From DASXMX01 sp036794395 (lineage in GTDB: Bacteria > Planctomycetota > Phycisphaerae > Tepidisphaerales > Tepidisphaeraceae), in contig DAIRGS010000054.1 of assembly GCA_036794395.1 (NCBI GenBank), forward strand, positions 1 through 28,873: DNA of 28,873 nt, in the 5' to 3' direction. The translations under genes were made by a program, and so were the position numbers. Of the stretch, positions 15,262 to 22,855 are shown piece after piece (position 1 is the first letter of the stretch; each line of letters starts with the position of its first letter). The notes under the pieces were generated by a model, which had not been told where the DNA came from, made no database searches, and saw nothing but the letters and a program-made list of their open reading frames with translations.

Positions 15262-17037
15262 ATGCGCCGGATGCGTCGAGGCAAACTTCGCGGCCTCGGT
15301 CTCGTCATACACCCATCCAACCTCAGGCGAAACTTCCTTCCACCCACTCAGGTCATACGGGTCATTCGCCACCGGCGTCACCGAAAAGTTATCGTGCGGC
15401 GGAGGTGATGGACTGCGCCACTCCAGCGTATTGGCGCCCCAGGGATTGGCCGGGGCCTTCTTGCCGCGTTTCAGCGAGTGAGCCCAATTGAGCGCCACCA
15501 GCACCAGCCCAAATCCCATCGTGTACGCGCCCCTCGTCGACCAATGATGATACGAAACAAACTGCACCGGATAGCTCGCATACCGCCGCGGCATACCCTG
15601 CGTGCCCGCGATGAACTGTGGGAAGAAAGTCAGGTTAAACCCGATGAACACCACCCAGAACGCGATGTGCGCGAACCACTCGCAGTACATCTTCCCGAAC
15701 ATCTTCGGCCACCAGTAATACATCCCACCGATGAACGCGAAGAGCGTGCTGCCCATCATCACATAATGGAAGTGGGCCACGATGAAGTAGGTGTTGGTCA
15801 GCATCACATCCACCGCCAGCGTGCCCAGGAACAACCCGGTCAGCCCGCCGATCGTGAACAGCATGATGAACCCAAGGGCATACATCATCGGCGCCTTGAG
15901 CCGAATGTCGGCCTTGTGCAGCGTGCCCAGCCAATTGAAAATCTTCACGGCCGATGGAATCGCCACCGCAAACGTGATCAGGCTGAACACCGCGTTGGTC
16001 AGCGCCGATTGGCCGCTGATGAACATGTGGTGGCCCCACACGAAGAAGCTCAACATCGCGATTGCGATCGAGCTCATCGCGATGAACGAATATCCGAAGA
16101 TATGCTTCCGGCTGAACGCCACGATCAATTCGCTGATCACGCCCATCGCCGGCAGAATCATGATGTACACGGCCGGGTGCGAATAAAACCAGAAAAAGTG
16201 CTGGAAAAGCACCGGATCGCCACCGAGCGCCGGATCGAAAATGCCGATGCCCAGCGTCTTCTCCGCGCCCAGCAATAACACCGTGATCGCCAGCACCGGT
16301 GTGGCCAGAATCTGAATAAGGCTCGTGGAATACAGCGCCCACAGAAACAAGGGCATCTTGAACCAGCCCATTCCTTTGGGCCGGAGCATGTGAATCGAAG
16401 CGACGAAATTCAGACCGGTCAGAATTGAGCTGAAGCCCAGGACGAACACAGCCAACGTCGCGACGAACACCGCGCCTTGCGCTTTTGCATTGCTGTAGGG
16501 GGTGTAAAACGTCCAGCCGGTATCCAGGCCCCATCCGCCAGGAATCTGCCACCCGAACGCCGAGTGCAGCACGCCGCTGAGGAGGATGTACACGAAAAAC
16601 AGCCCGCCGCAGACCCAGCAGTAAAAGCTCAGCAGGTTCAGACGGGGAAAGGCAACATCCTTGGCCCCAAGCTGCATCGGCAGGATGAAGTTCCCCAGAA
16701 TGGCCGGCACGGACGGAATGATGAACATGAACACCATCACCGCGCCGTGAAGGCTGAACATGTGGTTGTAGAGATCGTGGGCGGAGTTGAGCGCCAACTG
16801 GTTGTCGCCCGTGGCTTCGAGCGGGTGCCAGAGCATCGTTCGCACCATGATGGCGAACATCCCCCCGAGGGCGAACGCGGCAAGAATCCCGATCATGTAC
16901 ATCAGGCCGATGCGCTTGTGATCCAGCGTCAACAGCCACGACATGATGCCACGCTCGTGCGTGAGATAGTTATCGGGCCCCGAGGGCTCCCGCGGCGTTG
17001 AGCCGTGAAACGAAACTGGGCCAGTGACGGCAGACAT
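15259..17037 (-). CDS. coxA: Cytochrome c oxidase subunit I, A2 subtype (caa3-like)
   Basis: A protein of 592 residues with about 12 membrane helices. Heme ligands: H97 ('SLHGAVM'), H424 (heme a) and H422 (heme a3) in 'VAHFHYVMMG'. CuB ligands: H287, H336 and H337 ('WGHHMF'). The cross-linked Tyr is Y291. The segment 'WFYSHPAVYIMILP' has Y285-S286 before the His and Ala in place of the usual Glu of 'HPEVY'; this Tyr-Ser arrangement defines A2 oxidases such as the caa3 enzyme of Rhodothermus. The K-channel Lys is likely K365 ('AVKIFNW'), and the D-channel entrance region 'LGNFILPMQLGAKD' is present. It reduces O2 and pumps protons in the cytoplasmic membrane. It is preceded by coxB (30-base gap). 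Confidence 0.97.
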   Translation of the reverse strand: MSAVTGPVSFHGSTPREPSGPDNYLTHERGIMSWLLTLDHKRIGLMYMIGILAAFALGGMFAIMVRTMLWHPLEATGDNQLALNSAHDLYNHMFSLHGAVMVFMFIIPSVPAILGNFILPMQLGAKDVAFPRLNLLSFYCWVCGGLFFVYILLSGVLHSAFGWQIPGGWGLDTGWTFYTPYSNAKAQGAVFVATLAVFVLGFSSILTGLNFVASIHMLRPKGMGWFKMPLFLWALYSTSLIQILATPVLAITVLLLGAEKTLGIGIFDPALGGDPVLFQHFFWFYSHPAVYIMILPAMGVISELIVAFSRKHIFGYSFIAMSSIAIAMLSFFVWGHHMFISGQSALTNAVFSLITFAVAIPSAVKIFNWLGTLHKADIRLKAPMMYALGFIMLFTIGGLTGLFLGTLAVDVMLTNTYFIVAHFHYVMMGSTLFAFIGGMYYWWPKMFGKMYCEWFAHIAFWVVFIGFNLTFFPQFIAGTQGMPRRYASYPVQFVSYHHWSTRGAYTMGFGLVLVALNWAHSLKRGKKAPANPWGANTLEWRSPSPPPHDNFSVTPVANDPYDLSGWKEVSPEVGWVYDETEAAKFASTHPAH

Positions 17038-17067
17038 AATTACGCTCCGAATTCCGTTCGATTCCTT

Positions 17068-18591
17068 CTACTTCTTCTCTGGCGATGCCACCGGTGACGC
17101 CAACGGCGCCCCAGCCGCCGGCTGAGTGGCCGGTTGCGAAGCCGGTTGCGAAGCCGGTTGCGAAGCCGGTTGCGAAGCCGGTTGCGAAGCCGGCGCATCC
17201 AGCGCCGCCCTGTCGGCCGCGCTGGTGTTGGCGCTGATCGACTTCATGTATGCGATGATCGCCTCAATGTCATTGTCCTTCAGCACGAATGGCGGCATCT
17301 GCGGCGGATAACCATCCACGATCTTCGCCAGCGGTTGAAGAATGGATTCCGAGATGTAGGGCTTGTCGACCAATATCTTCGTGCCGCCGGTCAATGTCTC
17401 GGTCTTACCCCACAAGTCCTTCCAGCTCGGCCCGACCAGCCGCGTTCCATCCAGCGAATGGCACGCGACGCATCCCTGCGTTCGAGACAGCTTCTCGCCC
17501 TTCTTCACCGGCGGAAGCTGATTGAGGATCTCAGTCTGTTCCTTCAGCCATCGCTCAAAATCCGCCTGCGTCCGATGAACGATCACGCGGCTGCGCATGG
17601 TCGAGTGGTTCGTCCCGCAATACCCCGCACAGTAAATGTCATACGGTTGGGCGTCGAGAAAGACCTGAACCTGCTGCGCTGCCGGAATGTCCGCGTGGGC
17701 CTCCGACTTCAAAGCGCTCTGTACCGCCGAAGGCAACGAACCGAATTCGACGGGCGAAGAACTCATCTGCGCTCCAGACGAGTTGATCGGAATCAGCGCG
17801 CCGTTCGACGGTGAATTCACCAGCAGAATCGTTGACCCGTTGCAAAGAAGAAGTTCATGAACGTCGTCGGATGCCGCAAACTTCGCCCCCGTCCCATTCA
17901 GCACGGCTTGCACAGGCGCCGACAGCTTTGCGTAATTCTCCGACGTCTGCTTCGGCGTTACCTCCGACGTCTCTTTCACCGAATTCCCAATGGAATCCGC
18001 CGCAATTATGGTCGGCTTGCCGTCGATCATCATCGACGTCGCGTACACAGAAGAACTGGAGTCCGTCGCCTCGAACCACAGCCGGTTAAACCGGCCCGGG
18101 ACCACATCCTTTTTCACCCGGAACGCCGGGATGTACAGGCTGTGGATGACATCATTCGATTGCAGCACCACCCGAATCGGCGTCCCGATGGGCACGTGAA
18201 GCTCAGTATGCTCAAGCCCCGTCGAGTAAATAAACGACCACTGCCACATCTTTCCGTTTGCCGTGATCTCATAAGAGTTCGGCGGCTCGATGGTCATTTC
18301 CATGTAGTGTCGGAAGCCATAGTAATACAGGAAAACGACGATGATCGATGGAATCAGGGTCCAGGTCAGTTCCAACGTCGTGCTATGCCCGGCAGCAGTG
18401 TCGCGCGTCTTGCCCGGCTTATGGCGGTACATGATGGTGAACGCCACCAGCATGATCGTCACCAGCAGGAAAAAGAAAATGCAGATCCACAGGATGACGT
18501 TGAACAGGGTGTCCACGCCTCCCGAAATCGTCGAGGCCCCGCCGGGAAGCCACAACGTCGGAGCTGATTCGGCCATTATCGCTTGCCACAT
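17068..18591 (-). CDS. coxB: Cytochrome c oxidase subunit II fused to cytochrome c, with CuA-domain insertion
   Basis: A protein of 507 residues; an ATG at 18576 (MAESAPTLW...) is an equally possible start. Two membrane helices (about 29-54 and 76-95), then a CuA cupredoxin domain: H150 ('NDVIHSLYIPAF'), then 'RFNRLWFEATD', and the Cys loop 'YCAGYCGTNHSTM' with C321, C325, H329 and M332. The usual Glu (CxExC) is Gly here; that residue binds copper through its main chain, so this may be tolerated. Between 'FEATD' and 'DAQPYDIYC' lie about 138 extra residues (roughly 177-314) not found in ordinary CoxB. A cytochrome c domain follows with 'GCVACHS' (374-379) and M432. The tail has five ASQP repeats (12-bp DNA units). 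It takes electrons from the ACIII cytochrome to CuA. Confidence 0.93.
   Translation of the reverse strand: MWQAIMAESAPTLWLPGGASTISGGVDTLFNVILWICIFFFLLVTIMLVAFTIMYRHKPGKTRDTAAGHSTTLELTWTLIPSIIVVFLYYYGFRHYMEMTIEPPNSYEITANGKMWQWSFIYSTGLEHTELHVPIGTPIRVVLQSNDVIHSLYIPAFRVKKDVVPGRFNRLWFEATDSSSSVYATSMMIDGKPTIIAADSIGNSVKETSEVTPKQTSENYAKLSAPVQAVLNGTGAKFAASDDVHELLLCNGSTILLVNSPSNGALIPINSSGAQMSSSPVEFGSLPSAVQSALKSEAHADIPAAQQVQVFLDAQPYDIYCAGYCGTNHSTMRSRVIVHRTQADFERWLKEQTEILNQLPPVKKGEKLSRTQGCVACHSLDGTRLVGPSWKDLWGKTETLTGGTKILVDKPYISESILQPLAKIVDGYPPQMPPFVLKDNDIEAIIAYMKSISANTSAADRAALDAPASQPASQPASQPASQPASQPATQPAAGAPLASPVASPEKK
17131..17193. repeat. Five exact 12-bp tandem repeats encoding (ASQP)n in CoxB
   Basis: Five perfect copies of CGGTTGCGAAGC (17131-17190), plus a partial unit, code for A-S-Q-P units in the C-terminal tail of CoxB. 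Exactness suggests slipped-strand expansion, so copy number may vary among strains. Confidence 0.9.
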
Positions 18592-18648
18592 ATCTGCGTC
18601 TCGTCTTCTTCAACCACAGCCACGATCGACTGCATCTGCTCTTTGAAT

Positions 18649-18688
18649 AGCACAGCCCTCACAGGGCTGTGCTCGACCTTCAGGTCGA
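18649..18688. repeat. Double hairpin between SCO and coxB
   Basis: Two adjoining hairpins: AGCACAGCCCT/AGGGCTGTGCT (11-bp arms, 3-base loop, 18649-18673) and TCGACCT/AGGTCGA (7-bp arms, 2-base loop, 18673(shared)-18688). Both are palindromic, so they could act on either strand. They stand 57 bases before the coxB start, inside the operon, and look like a dispersed repeat. Confidence 0.8.
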
Positions 18689-18739
18689 TCTCTTTCCCCC
18701 TCTCCCTCCGGGTCCGCACTGAGCTTGCCGAACGTGAGA

Positions 18740-18763
18740 GGGCCGGGGGGGCCGGGGTGAGGG
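18740..18763 (+). other. G-quadruplex-type motif
   Basis: On the plus strand four G runs (3, 7, 4 and 3) are separated by loops of 2, 2 and 3 bases. It lies in the 209-base gap between the SCO stop (18801) and the coxB start (18591), which also holds the double hairpin and a 'CCCTCTCCCTC'-type repeat around 18696-18710. The motif is on the non-template strand for the plus direction, so the operon mRNA reads it as C-rich. Confidence 0.4.
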
Positions 18764-18800
18764 TGATTGTCAAACGACTTTCACCAGCACCAACAACGAC

Positions 18801-19661
18801 CTACCGGCCTTCCGCCGCCGCCTTCTCCTTCAGTTCTTTCCGAAGCAATCGAAACAGAGCCCCCGCCACAATAATGATCATCAGCACGCCACCGGTTCGC
18901 ATCACCCCCATGGCCGCCACCGCATACTTGCCCTGGCGCCCGTCGTATTGGAAGCAGGTGAGATACGCCTGATCGAAGGAGTTACCAATCTTTCCGTTCG
19001 AGGCTTCCACCAGTGAAAGCCGTACCGTCTGCGGATCGAACCGCACGCCGTACAGATATCGAGAAATCTTCCCCTCCGGCATGCACATCACAATTACCGC
19101 CGGATGGCTGAACTGCCCAGCGCTTTGGATCCAGCGGTAATTAAAACCCACCGCTTTGGCCAGCGGTTCGATCGATGACTGCTCGCCCGTCAGCAGATGC
19201 CAGCCATCAAGGTTCTTCACACCCATATCTTTGACGAATGCCGCCTTCTTGGCTGTGGCCAGCGCGGGCGTTTCCGATGGATCGATGCTCACAAAAACCA
19301 GGTCGTAGTCCTTGCCCGGCTTCAGCGACACCGCCTTAAACGCGTTGGCTGTCCCCTGCGACACCAGGCTGCACAACATCGGGCACTGGAAATAGCCCAG
19401 CTGGAGCACCACCGGCCGCTTGCCGGTGAAGTAGTCTTTCAGCAGAACCGATTTGCCCGTCTCATCCACAAACTTCAGATCCAGCGGCAATGCCGTGCCC
19501 AAATGCTCGGTCATCGAAATACCGCTTAAGTCCGCGGTAGTCACCGGCGTTGATTGCTGGTTCGGGCCGAACGCCATCACAGGTGCTGCACATGCCGTCA
19601 TGGCCAGCAGCGCCATCAATGCGATCAGGACAATTCGCGATGTACAGCAAGTCGCTTTCAC
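18801..19661 (-). CDS. SCO1/SenC family copper chaperone for CuA assembly
   Basis: A protein of 286 residues with GTG start at 19661 overlapping the upstream stop as GTGA; a shorter start at the Met at residue 16 is possible. N-terminal signal/anchor (11-30). The thioredoxin-like domain holds 'GYFQCPMLCSLV' with the CxxxC copper site (C93, C97) and H186 ('GQFSHPAV'), the third copper ligand. Residues 252-272 form a C-terminal membrane anchor, an addition to the ordinary one-anchor SCO design. SCO delivers copper to the CuA centre of subunit II, which fits the position just before coxB. It is encoded after the 99-residue protein in the same operon. Confidence 0.95.
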   Translation of the reverse strand: MKATCCTSRIVLIALMALLAMTACAAPVMAFGPNQQSTPVTTADLSGISMTEHLGTALPLDLKFVDETGKSVLLKDYFTGKRPVVLQLGYFQCPMLCSLVSQGTANAFKAVSLKPGKDYDLVFVSIDPSETPALATAKKAAFVKDMGVKNLDGWHLLTGEQSSIEPLAKAVGFNYRWIQSAGQFSHPAVIVMCMPEGKISRYLYGVRFDPQTVRLSLVEASNGKIGNSFDQAYLTCFQYDGRQGKYAVAAMGVMRTGGVLMIIIVAGALFRLLRKELKEKAAAEGR

Positions 19662-19957
19662 TCCGGGACCTTTCCGTTGTTCTGTGCCAGAATCCGCATC
19701 GCTTCGGTCACCGGAACATGGCGGTGATAGCGATCGATTCGCCGGTTGCCATTGACGTTGGCCAACTGCTCACTCTTCAGGCCGGTGCGCCATGTGTCGG
19801 GATTTTTGTCCCACTTCTCGGCGATGATTTCTGATTCGGTGTTCTTGTACCAGGCGTCCACCGCAACCACGGTCAGCAGCAATCCAATCCCGGTCAGCGC
19901 CGCGAACAGCACCACCATCGGAACGTTGACGTCAATCTTCCAGGAATTCGATTCCAT
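19658..19957 (-). CDS. 99-residue single-TM protein between actF and SCO
   Basis: The start is taken at the ATG at 19957, seven bases after the actF stop; the frame is open further upstream, where it shadows actF. It has one membrane helix (about 13-36, 'VPMVVLFAALTGIGLLLTVVAVDAW') and a charged tail with 'ESEIIAEKWDKNPDTWRTGLKSEQLANVNG', ending in 'VPVTEAMRILAQNNGKVPE'. No cysteine or His motif. I do not recognise a family; the position inside the operon suggests a small accessory subunit of ACIII or an assembly factor. Its stop overlaps the SCO GTG start by four bases. Confidence 0.7.
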   Translation of the reverse strand: MESNSWKIDVNVPMVVLFAALTGIGLLLTVVAVDAWYKNTESEIIAEKWDKNPDTWRTGLKSEQLANVNGNRRIDRYHRHVPVTEAMRILAQNNGKVPE

Positions 19958-19964
19958 ATCGCGC

Positions 19965-21341
19965 TCAAATGTTGTGGAACGCCAGCGACTCAGGCAGCCG
20001 CGGGTCGGCCACCGGCCGCAAGTTCTGTCCGACCAACCCGCGCACCAGCACGGCCAGTAAAATTCCGCCAATGCCCAGGTACGCGCTCAACGCCGCCAAT
20101 ACCATCAGCAGCCCGAACTTTCCGGGATACTCCGGCATCACGATCCAAAACGTATCGAGCAGGTGAAACGCCAACTGCCACACCGCCCAGAAAACCAATA
20201 CCGCCGTTGCCCGTTTCACATGCCGCGACAGCAGCCCGGCAAACGGGATCAGCAACTGCCCGAACAGGATCGCGAAAATCACAATCGACCAGCCGTTCAC
20301 ATGTTCCGTTGAGGTCGTCGCTCCATGCCGGCTGAACCACTGAACCTCATCAGGGATGTTCGCATACCACAGCAGCATGTACTGGCTGAAGGCGATGTAG
20401 CCCCAGAAGAACGTGAAGCCGAAAAGGTACTTGCCCAGATCGTGATAGTGCTCGACGTTGATCGAATTTCGCATATACCCAGCGGCCTGAAGCAACGCCA
20501 CCAGGATGATCAACGTCGCAAAGATCGCCACGACCGACCCCGCGAAGTAGTACACGCCCCACATCGTGCTGAACCAATGGGGATCAAGCGACATCAGAAT
20601 ATCGCCCGCAGCGCCGGTCAGGGTCAATCCCAGCACGACAGTCCATAGCCCCGCCCACTTTTGCATGGATCGCGTGATGTTGGCGTCACCGGTTGTGTCC
20701 TGGCGGAGGGACTGGTTGTAATACCATCTGGCCATGTATATCCAAATGGCGAAGTACGCAATCACTCGCAGAATGAAGAAGAACGGGTTCAGCCAGTAGA
20801 TGCCCGTGATACGCTTCTGAAGCGTGTTCGGGTCCATCTCGCGGTGTGGCAAGACGTCCGACTCAGCGGCTTTATCTGCGCCCGCGGCAAAGAGGTCATT
20901 GGCCTTTTCCATCTTGCCGGCCTTGATGGCCTCGACCACTTTGTCCATTTTCTGATCGGCGGTGATCGGCCCGGCCCATGGATAGAGTTTGGCGCTGCCC
21001 ATAATCACCGGCAGCAAAATCGGGATCGCCAGCACCGCCATCACCGGCATCAGCTGCGTCAGCGCTTCGGCAATTCGCCGCACCACCACGCTCCACCCCG
21101 CCGCGGTCAGATGGTGCATAAGAACGAAGAAAATCGCGCCCAGCACAATGCTCAGGAAAAACGCATACGCCGCCAGATAAGCAAACAAAAAACCCTGAAA
21201 CCCGCCCGCAGCGCCCAGCGCCGCCGCGCCGATCAACCCCAGCACGCCCAGATTGCGGCCGATCGTCACCAGCGGACGCGCTTCCTCGCCGAGCACCAGT
21301 CGCTCGTCTCCCGCCGATGTCACTGTTCCATGTCCTGCCAC
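19965..21341 (-). CDS. actF: ACIII membrane subunit ActF
   Basis: A protein of 458 residues with about ten predicted membrane helices and 'FFWGYIAFSQYMLLWYANIPDEVQWF', a segment I recognise from ActF (quinol:cytochrome c oxidoreductase integral membrane subunit, NrfD-like/ActC relative). An extra soluble part sits at about 120-175 ('MDKVVEAIKAGKMEKANDLFAAGADKAAESDV'). ActF and ActC are the large integral subunits of ACIII; one of them likely holds the quinol site. It follows actE with a 27-base gap. Confidence 0.88.
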   Translation of the reverse strand: MAGHGTVTSAGDERLVLGEEARPLVTIGRNLGVLGLIGAAALGAAGGFQGFLFAYLAAYAFFLSIVLGAIFFVLMHHLTAAGWSVVVRRIAEALTQLMPVMAVLAIPILLPVIMGSAKLYPWAGPITADQKMDKVVEAIKAGKMEKANDLFAAGADKAAESDVLPHREMDPNTLQKRITGIYWLNPFFFILRVIAYFAIWIYMARWYYNQSLRQDTTGDANITRSMQKWAGLWTVVLGLTLTGAAGDILMSLDPHWFSTMWGVYYFAGSVVAIFATLIILVALLQAAGYMRNSINVEHYHDLGKYLFGFTFFWGYIAFSQYMLLWYANIPDEVQWFSRHGATTSTEHVNGWSIVIFAILFGQLLIPFAGLLSRHVKRATAVLVFWAVWQLAFHLLDTFWIVMPEYPGKFGLLMVLAALSAYLGIGGILLAVLVRGLVGQNLRPVADPRLPESLAFHNI

Positions 21342-21368
21342 TTTGAACTCTCCAGCTTCCGCGCCTGA

Positions 21369-22145
21369 TTACTTGGCCGTTTCCGACGCTTCGCTTTGCT
21401 TGATCACTTCCGGCGAGACCAGCTTGGTCGCAACAGACTGACTCAGCTGAAGCGCCCGCACATACGCGACGATCGCCCAGCGGTCCTGCACCGGTAGCTG
21501 CGGCCCGTAACCAGGCATGTTTCGGATGCCCACATTAATCGTGTTGTAAATATGACCCGCCGGGCGGCTCTTGGTCGGCTCAATCGTCAGGTTGGCCACC
21601 TGAACCCAGTTGCCATGTTCCTGAAGTTGCAAATCAATGCCGCGTTCATTCACCGTACCGTGGCCATAACCGTCATAGCCATGGCATACCGAGCAGTAGA
21701 TATTGAACCGGTCCTGCCCTCGACTCAGCAGCTTTGCATCAACTGTCACACCGGACGGAAATCCATCGAAGAATTTCGCCGCGGGCTTGTTCGTCTTTGG
21801 ATCTAGCGCCATCGAGTAGCCGCGATACATGTGGTCATCCGCTTCAAGACCGCCGCGGGCCACCGTTCCGACAATCTGCGGTCGATCCGCCCGGCCATCC
21901 GCAAACAACGCATTGCTCTGCTGCTCGCGAAACTTGGGCTGCACGCCCATGTCCTGCATCAGCGATACCCGCGGCTCCTTCGACAGCGTCGCACGTGCCC
22001 GCGCGAAATACGCCAGCGGAATCCACGATGCGAACACGGCAATGATGACGGCCGCGATGAAAATGAACGGCACCCGCCCCAAATCGACCCGCGGAGGCCG
22101 CGGCGCTTCGGTATATAGCGGAATGTTTCCCTGCGTCTCTTGCAT
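21369..22145 (-). CDS. actE: ACIII monoheme cytochrome c subunit ActE
   Basis: A protein of 258 residues with one N-terminal membrane anchor (about 25-46) and a cytochrome c domain: 'YCSVCHGYDGYG' (heme-binding 151-155) and M210 in 'IRNMPGYGPQLP' as the likely axial ligand. The upstream segment 'MYRGYSMALDPKTNKPA' and the ending 'RWAIVAYVRALQLSQ' fit ActE. It passes electrons from the Fe-S/heme chain towards the oxidase. The gene lies five bases after actD. Confidence 0.92.
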   Translation of the reverse strand: MQETQGNIPLYTEAPRPPRVDLGRVPFIFIAAVIIAVFASWIPLAYFARARATLSKEPRVSLMQDMGVQPKFREQQSNALFADGRADRPQIVGTVARGGLEADDHMYRGYSMALDPKTNKPAAKFFDGFPSGVTVDAKLLSRGQDRFNIYCSVCHGYDGYGHGTVNERGIDLQLQEHGNWVQVANLTIEPTKSRPAGHIYNTINVGIRNMPGYGPQLPVQDRWAIVAYVRALQLSQSVATKLVSPEVIKQSEASETAK

Positions 22146-22150
22146 GGTCC

Positions 22151-22738
22151 TTAATCCTCGACCCTTTCAACCACGATCGCCCCGGCCTGCTTCAGTAAGT
22201 CGCCGGTCCGCTGCTCGTCGAACTTCGCATCGCTTGCATCAACCACAATAAAGAACCGGTCATCGGTCACCCGCCGGAACCGCTCGCTCTTGAACAGCGG
22301 GTTATAGAGTGTCGGAAGCCTGTTCAATGCCAGCATTCCGAAAACTGCCGTGATCGACGCGATCAACACCGTACACTCGAAAATAACCGGAATATTGGCC
22401 GGCAAACTCCAGGCCGGCTTACCGCTGATCAGCACCGGGTAGTCATACGCGTTGGTGTACCACTGCAACCACATGCCGCCAAACAATCCAAACAGGCCGC
22501 CGCCCAGCACCAGCCAGGGAAGCACGGTCGGGCGAATGCCCATCACCGGATCGATCCCGTGAATCGGAAACGGGCTGTGAACATCCCAGCGCGTGAACCC
22601 GGCCTTGCGCACCGCACCAGCCGCATCTACCACGCTGTCAACAGTGTCGAACTCGGCCAACAGCCCGACCAGCTCAACCGTCTCCGGTTCGACCACGGTC
22701 GCTACCTGGTCCGCATCGTCTTCAATCAGCGTGCTCAT
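22151..22738 (-). CDS. actD: ACIII subunit ActD (DUF3341)
   Basis: A protein of 195 residues; the start at the ATG at 22738 is chosen because it is preceded by GAGG and the extra upstream codons are formed by the repeat at 22761-22845. 'LVGLLAEFDTVDSVVDAAGAVRKAGFTRWDVHSPFPIHG' is the DUF3341 hallmark, followed by two TM segments (about 71-92 and 116-138) and a soluble C-terminal tail. It is an integral subunit of ACIII with no cofactor. Confidence 0.9.
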   Translation of the reverse strand: MSTLIEDDADQVATVVEPETVELVGLLAEFDTVDSVVDAAGAVRKAGFTRWDVHSPFPIHGIDPVMGIRPTVLPWLVLGGGLFGLFGGMWLQWYTNAYDYPVLISGKPAWSLPANIPVIFECTVLIASITAVFGMLALNRLPTLYNPLFKSERFRRVTDDRFFIVVDASDAKFDEQRTGDLLKQAGAIVVERVED

Positions 22739-22760
22739 ACCAAAACCTCGCGACGCCTTT

Positions 22761-22845
22761 TGTGGTGCAGGCTTCCAAGCCTGCTTGTGGTGCAGGCTTC
22801 CGAGCCTGCATTTGCCTCTGTGCAGGCTTGGAAGCCCGCACCACA
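22761..22845. repeat. Three-copy palindromic repeat between actC and actD
   Basis: Two direct copies of a 24-base unit (22761-22784 and 22785-22809, of form TGTGGTGCAGGCTTCCAAGC) and one inverted copy (22820-22845). Each unit contains GCAGGCTTCCAAGCCTGC or close to it, itself nearly palindromic. It occupies the 117-base gap downstream of the actC stop (22856), inside the operon. Confidence 0.85.
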
Positions 22846-22855
22846 AGTTCGTCAA

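Noticed and set aside
15635..16939. A 434-codon minus-strand frame overlapping coxA in a different phase
   Set aside because: It is a phase-shifted reading of coxA with Arg/His-rich, motif-free sequence.
17131..17193. The 12-bp tandem repeats as a CRISPR-like array
   Set aside because: Units are 12 bases with no spacers, and they lie within the coding frame of CoxB.
17126..17311. A plus-strand frame made of repeated 'AGCE' units, which might look like a repetitive protein
   Set aside because: It is the reverse reading of the ASQP repeats in CoxB; the CoxB frame has intact function motifs.
19958..20071. A 38-residue N-terminal extension of the 99-residue TM protein
   Set aside because: It overlaps the end of actF in another frame and is Cys/Trp-rich and low in coding character; the ATG at 19957 starts a sensible single-TM protein.
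22739..22855. A 39-residue N-terminal extension of ActD
   Set aside because: The codons are formed by the palindromic repeat at 22761-22845, contain no recognised ActD sequence, and a good start with ribosome site is at 22738.
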